Under the pieces are notes generated by a model, which was given only the letters and a program-made list of their open reading frames with translations, was not told where the DNA came from and ran no database searches. Position numbers and translations under genes: made by a program. Positions 63,338 through 64,000 of a stretch of 64,000 nucleotides of DNA are shown here, one piece after another. The DNA lies in contig NZ_JAKSYG010000209.1 of NCBI RefSeq assembly GCF_022829725.1, positions 62,001-126,000 of the forward strand, given 5' to 3'. The stretch's first letter is position 1; every line of letters starts with the position of its first letter. Origin of the DNA: Methylobacterium sp. E-005 (GTDB lineage: Bacteria; Pseudomonadota; Alphaproteobacteria; Rhizobiales; Beijerinckiaceae).

Positions 63338-64000
63338 TTACGCCGCCCGGGCGAGCACGTCGGCCACGGTCTGCCCGAAGCTGCCCGGATCCGGTGCCAC
63401 GGTGAGCCCATACGAGCGCATGATCTCGGCCTTCTCGGCGGCGCTGTCGCCGGCCGCCGAGATGATCGCGCCGGCATGGCCCATCCGCCGGCCCTTCGGC
63501 GCGGTCAGCCCGGCCACGAAGCCGATCACGGGCTTGGACATGTTCTCGCGGATCCAGGCCGAGGCCTCGGCCTCCTGCGGGCCGCCGATCTCGCCGATCA
63601 TCAGCACCGCGTCGGTGTCCGGATCGGTCTCGAACAGGGCGAGGTGGTCGAGGAACGACGAGCCGTTGATCGGATCGCCGCCGATGCCCACAGAGGTCGA
63701 GATGCCGAGGCCGAGCTCCTTGAGCTGCGCGGCGGCCTCGTAGCCCAGCGTCCCCGAGCGGGAGATCACCCCGACATTGCCCGGGAGGTAGATGTGGCCG
63801 GGCATGATGCCGAGCATCGCCTTGCCGGGGGAGATGATGCCCGCGCAGTTCGGGCCGACCACCATCGTGCGGCGGTCCCGCGGATAGCGCATCAGGTAGC
63901 GCTTCACCCGCATCATGTCCTGGGCCGGGATGCCGTCGGTGATCGAGCAGACCAGCCGCAGGCCGGCATCGGCCGCCTCCATGATGGCGTCCGCCGCGAA
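63338..64000 (-). CDS. mtkB: Malate-CoA ligase alpha subunit, 3' part
   Basis: 220 residues visible; the N-terminus with the CoA-binding domain is beyond the window edge. SucD-like: MVVGPNCAGIISPGKAMLGIMPGHIYLPG, GVISRSGTLGYEAAAQLKELGLGISTSVGIGGDPINGSSFLDHLALFETD, AVLMIGEIGGPQEAEAS, and the phospho-His loop RRMGHAGAIIS. Position just before ppc and mcl identifies it as malate thiokinase (malate to malyl-CoA) rather than succinyl-CoA synthetase. mtkA should lie just outside. Confidence 0.93.
   Translation of the reverse strand, partial: FAADAIMEAADAGLRLVCSITDGIPAQDMMRVKRYLMRYPRDRRTMVVGPNCAGIISPGKAMLGIMPGHIYLPGNVGVISRSGTLGYEAAAQLKELGLGISTSVGIGGDPINGSSFLDHLALFETDPDTDAVLMIGEIGGPQEAEASAWIRENMSKPVIGFVAGLTAPKGRRMGHAGAIISAAGDSAAEKAEIMRSYGLTVAPDPGSFGQTVADVLARAA

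Overview
This window is chromosomal DNA from a high-GC alphaproteobacterium, almost certainly a methylotroph of the Methylobacterium/Methylorubrum group. The clearest evidence is the serine-cycle run at the right edge on the minus strand: mtkB (malate-CoA ligase alpha, cut by the window edge), ppc and mcl (malyl-CoA lyase). It is supported by a lanmodulin-like EF-hand protein, a formaldehyde-activating-enzyme (Fae) homologue and dense GC-rich coding. I saw no rRNA or tRNA gene, prophage, insertion sequence or CRISPR array.

Layout. 0-9 kb: the 3' part of a PBP1A gene with an odd nuclease-like tail, small genes (DUF1810, DUF2061), the lanmodulin-like gene, a peptide-type solute-binding protein, an MBL-fold hydrolase and a Rieske oxygenase. 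9-12.5 kb: a structured small-RNA/mini-ORF candidate with a 17-nt match to the 16S rRNA 3' end, a coiled-coil protein, and an MFS exporter divergent from a LysR regulator. 12.7-18.6 kb: the translation/secretion block ffh, chorismate mutase, rpsP, rimM, then two opposite-strand genes, then trmD. 18.8-25.9 kb: serC; glnK-amtB behind a sigma-54 promoter; tesB divergent from a UbiH-type monooxygenase; an AT-richer VOC gene; a secreted cupin. 26-31 kb: two polysaccharide glycosyltransferase genes, the larger carrying eight tandem FD-x-x-WY repeats. 31-39 kb: the Fae homologue and a MoxR/DUF58/BatA-like/large membrane protein operon. 39-44 kb: two YejA-like binding proteins and one YejB permease, without yejE or yejF. 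44-50 kb: NIPSNAP, AraC, two MFS transporters, a GNAT protein and a small secreted protein. 49-54.8 kb: a cycM-like cytochrome c divergent from kdsB-pheA, a BrnT/BrnA toxin-antitoxin pair, a phosphatase, a GNAT protein and ppa. 55-59 kb: small secreted or membrane proteins, a META-domain protein, a small HTH protein, and a PIG-L deacetylase/methyltransferase remnant/glycosyltransferase run. 59-64 kb: the serine-cycle genes.

How the genes work together. Mcl, Ppc and MtkB catalyse linked steps of one-carbon assimilation: Ppc fixes CO2 to oxaloacetate, malate is activated to malyl-CoA by Mtk, and Mcl cleaves it to glyoxylate and acetyl-CoA. SerC and the Fae homologue touch neighbouring serine and formaldehyde metabolism. 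GlnK and AmtB form a nitrogen-responsive unit. Palindromic dispersed repeats lie inside both the MoxR operon and the serine-cycle operon.

Gene calls rest on reading frame, motifs and context only; no database search was run. The strongest leads are the lanmodulin-like protein with unusual metal loops, the mini-ORF/structured RNA at about 9.0-9.18 kb, the repeat-bearing glycosyltransferase fusion and the Fae homologue lacking the usual catalytic histidine.
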